Shown here: piece after piece, positions 63,281 to 64,000 of the stretch
How the letters are laid out: each line of letters opens with the position of its first letter
Position numbering within the stretch: the first letter of the stretch is position 1
From: Haliclona indistincta
Lineage: Eukaryota; Porifera; Demospongiae; Haplosclerida; Chalinidae
Direction: 5' to 3'
NCBI GenBank assembly: GCA_964017065.1
Contig: OZ024785.1
Span: 7,315,672-7,379,671, forward strand
DNA: 64,000 nucleotides
Notes under the pieces: model-generated
What the model was told of the DNA's origin: nothing
Databases searched by the model: none
The model's input: only the letters and a program-made list of their open reading frames with translations
Position numbers and translations under genes: made by a program

Positions 63281-63470
63281 ATGGCATTGTGTGGAACTCT
63301 ACTCGTACTGACTGGAATCTGGCTCGCTACTGCTACGAATACAAACGATGAAGTACAAGGTAAAGGAACAATAACACTAATAATTATTAATAAAATCTCA
63401 TCAAGACAAGCTATGACAAAAAAGAGTATAATAATTTTTTATAATTGTAGTAAACGCAGACTAATGGCAC
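63281..63470 (+). pseudogene. B17: 5' remnant of a group 2 gene
   Basis: Signal exon 63281-63359 is intact (MALCGTLLVLTGIWLATAT, donor AAG|GTAAAG). After an intron like those of B9 and B16, exon 2 begins (acceptor ATTGTAG, 63451) but reads only VNAD before a stop, and no ectodomain follows. Retrotransposon sequence starts soon after. It is either truncated by the insertion or part of a longer gene split by it; the rest would lie right of the window. Confidence 0.65.
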
Positions 63471-63479
63471 CCAACTGAA

Positions 63480-64000
63480 CAACTCTTAACAATCACTTGT
63501 ACTTGTACTACAGTTCCTATTGTATCATGTCAGTCACTATATAAGCCCTGGTGGCCCATCTCTCATCATGCCATGCTATGTTCAGTCTGCCTGTCAATAA
63601 TCATTTGCTGCACAGAGGTTGATTCTCTGTTACAACCACTCTGTCATCTGCTGCGTTAGCTGGCGTTACTACACGTGTATTCTGGCGACGAGGATGGCGA
63701 CGTATGGTTCCATTGGAGAGTTTGACTCTGAGAAAGAAGAATGGATTCCATACATCGAGCGGTTGGACGAGTACTTCATCGCTAACGGTGTTGAAGACGA
63801 GACCAAGAAGAGGGCAATTCTTCTTAGCAGTTGTGGACACAGTACTTACCAAATTGCTCGCCGACTGTTCGCTCCAACCAAGCTCAATACCCAAACCTAC
63901 GGAAAGGTTGTGGAAAGTCTAAGTGCACACTTCTCTCCAAAGCCGAAAGACATGGTGCAACGTTGCAAATTCAACGCTCGAGTGCGGCAACCTGGAGAAA
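63480..64000 (+). mobile_element. Ty3/Gypsy-like LTR retrotransposon, 5' end (partial)
   Basis: CTATATAAGCCC at about 63537 looks like an LTR TATA box. TCTGGCGACGAGG at 63681-63693, directly before the gag start codon, resembles the region between LTR and gag (primer-binding site) of animal Gypsy elements. The LTR start cannot be fixed without the 3' LTR, which lies outside the window. Confidence 0.65.
63694..64000 (+). CDS. Gypsy-type gag polyprotein, N-terminus (partial)
   Basis: Open from ATG 63694 to the window end, 102 codons. It shows the usual Gypsy gag pattern: GEFDSEKEEWIPYIERLDEY, FIANGV, KKRAILLSSCG, YGKVVESLSAHFSP, then RCKFNARVRQPGE. Gag forms the capsid of the element's particle. 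The frame is undamaged so far, so the element may be young. It sits immediately after the truncated B17 unit. Confidence 0.8.
   Translation, partial: MATYGSIGEFDSEKEEWIPYIERLDEYFIANGVEDETKKRAILLSSCGHSTYQIARRLFAPTKLNTQTYGKVVESLSAHFSPKPKDMVQRCKFNARVRQPGE

Overview
This window is metazoan nuclear DNA. Two genes carry ETS DNA-binding domains, one together with a Pointed (PNT) domain; a NUP160 homologue is split into about 32 small exons; introns of 45-80 bp are common; and simple repeats and foldback elements are frequent. ETS factors are known only from animals. The compact introns and divergent sequences fit a non-bilaterian animal such as a sponge, but that placement is inference.

Layout. 1-837: 3' end of a TBRG1-like gene with a FYRC-type domain. 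1650-15985: an ETS1/2-like factor with an 8 kb first intron (holding a 930 bp minisatellite) and a probable internal alternative first exon. 16753-18617: a second ETS gene. 18.6-26 kb: a segmentally duplicated zone with three copies (A1-A3) of an unrecognised cysteine-rich secreted or membrane protein gene, truncated copies of the ETS 3' end, and a duplicated 3' fragment of NUP160. 26268-33737, minus strand: NUP160, readable from about one quarter of its length to the stop; its N-terminal exons are not seen. A fourth family member (A4) sits inside a NUP160 intron on the opposite strand.

33.9-63.5 kb: the most interesting part, a head-to-tail array of 17 related units (B1-B17; 12 look intact), all on the plus strand. 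Each intact gene encodes a small type I membrane protein: a near-identical signal-peptide exon, a short cysteine-containing ectodomain, a Thr/Ser-rich stalk, one transmembrane helix and a cytoplasmic tail full of tyrosine motifs (YxxL/V, YxxP, ITAM-like paired YSKL...YEVV) and proline-rich PPLPDPP segments. In all 12 the summed exon lengths are divisible by three across the predicted splice sites. There are two groups: group 1 (4 exons, TM with GGYIAVILVLV) and group 2 (3 exons, TM with VIIGALLVLII). A TATA-plus-initiator promoter block lies directly before the start codon of every unit that keeps a signal exon. The architecture resembles paired activating/inhibitory immune or allorecognition receptors; that function is inference. 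Foldback transposons have repeatedly inserted in the array, breaking several copies. The window ends in a Ty3/Gypsy-like gag.
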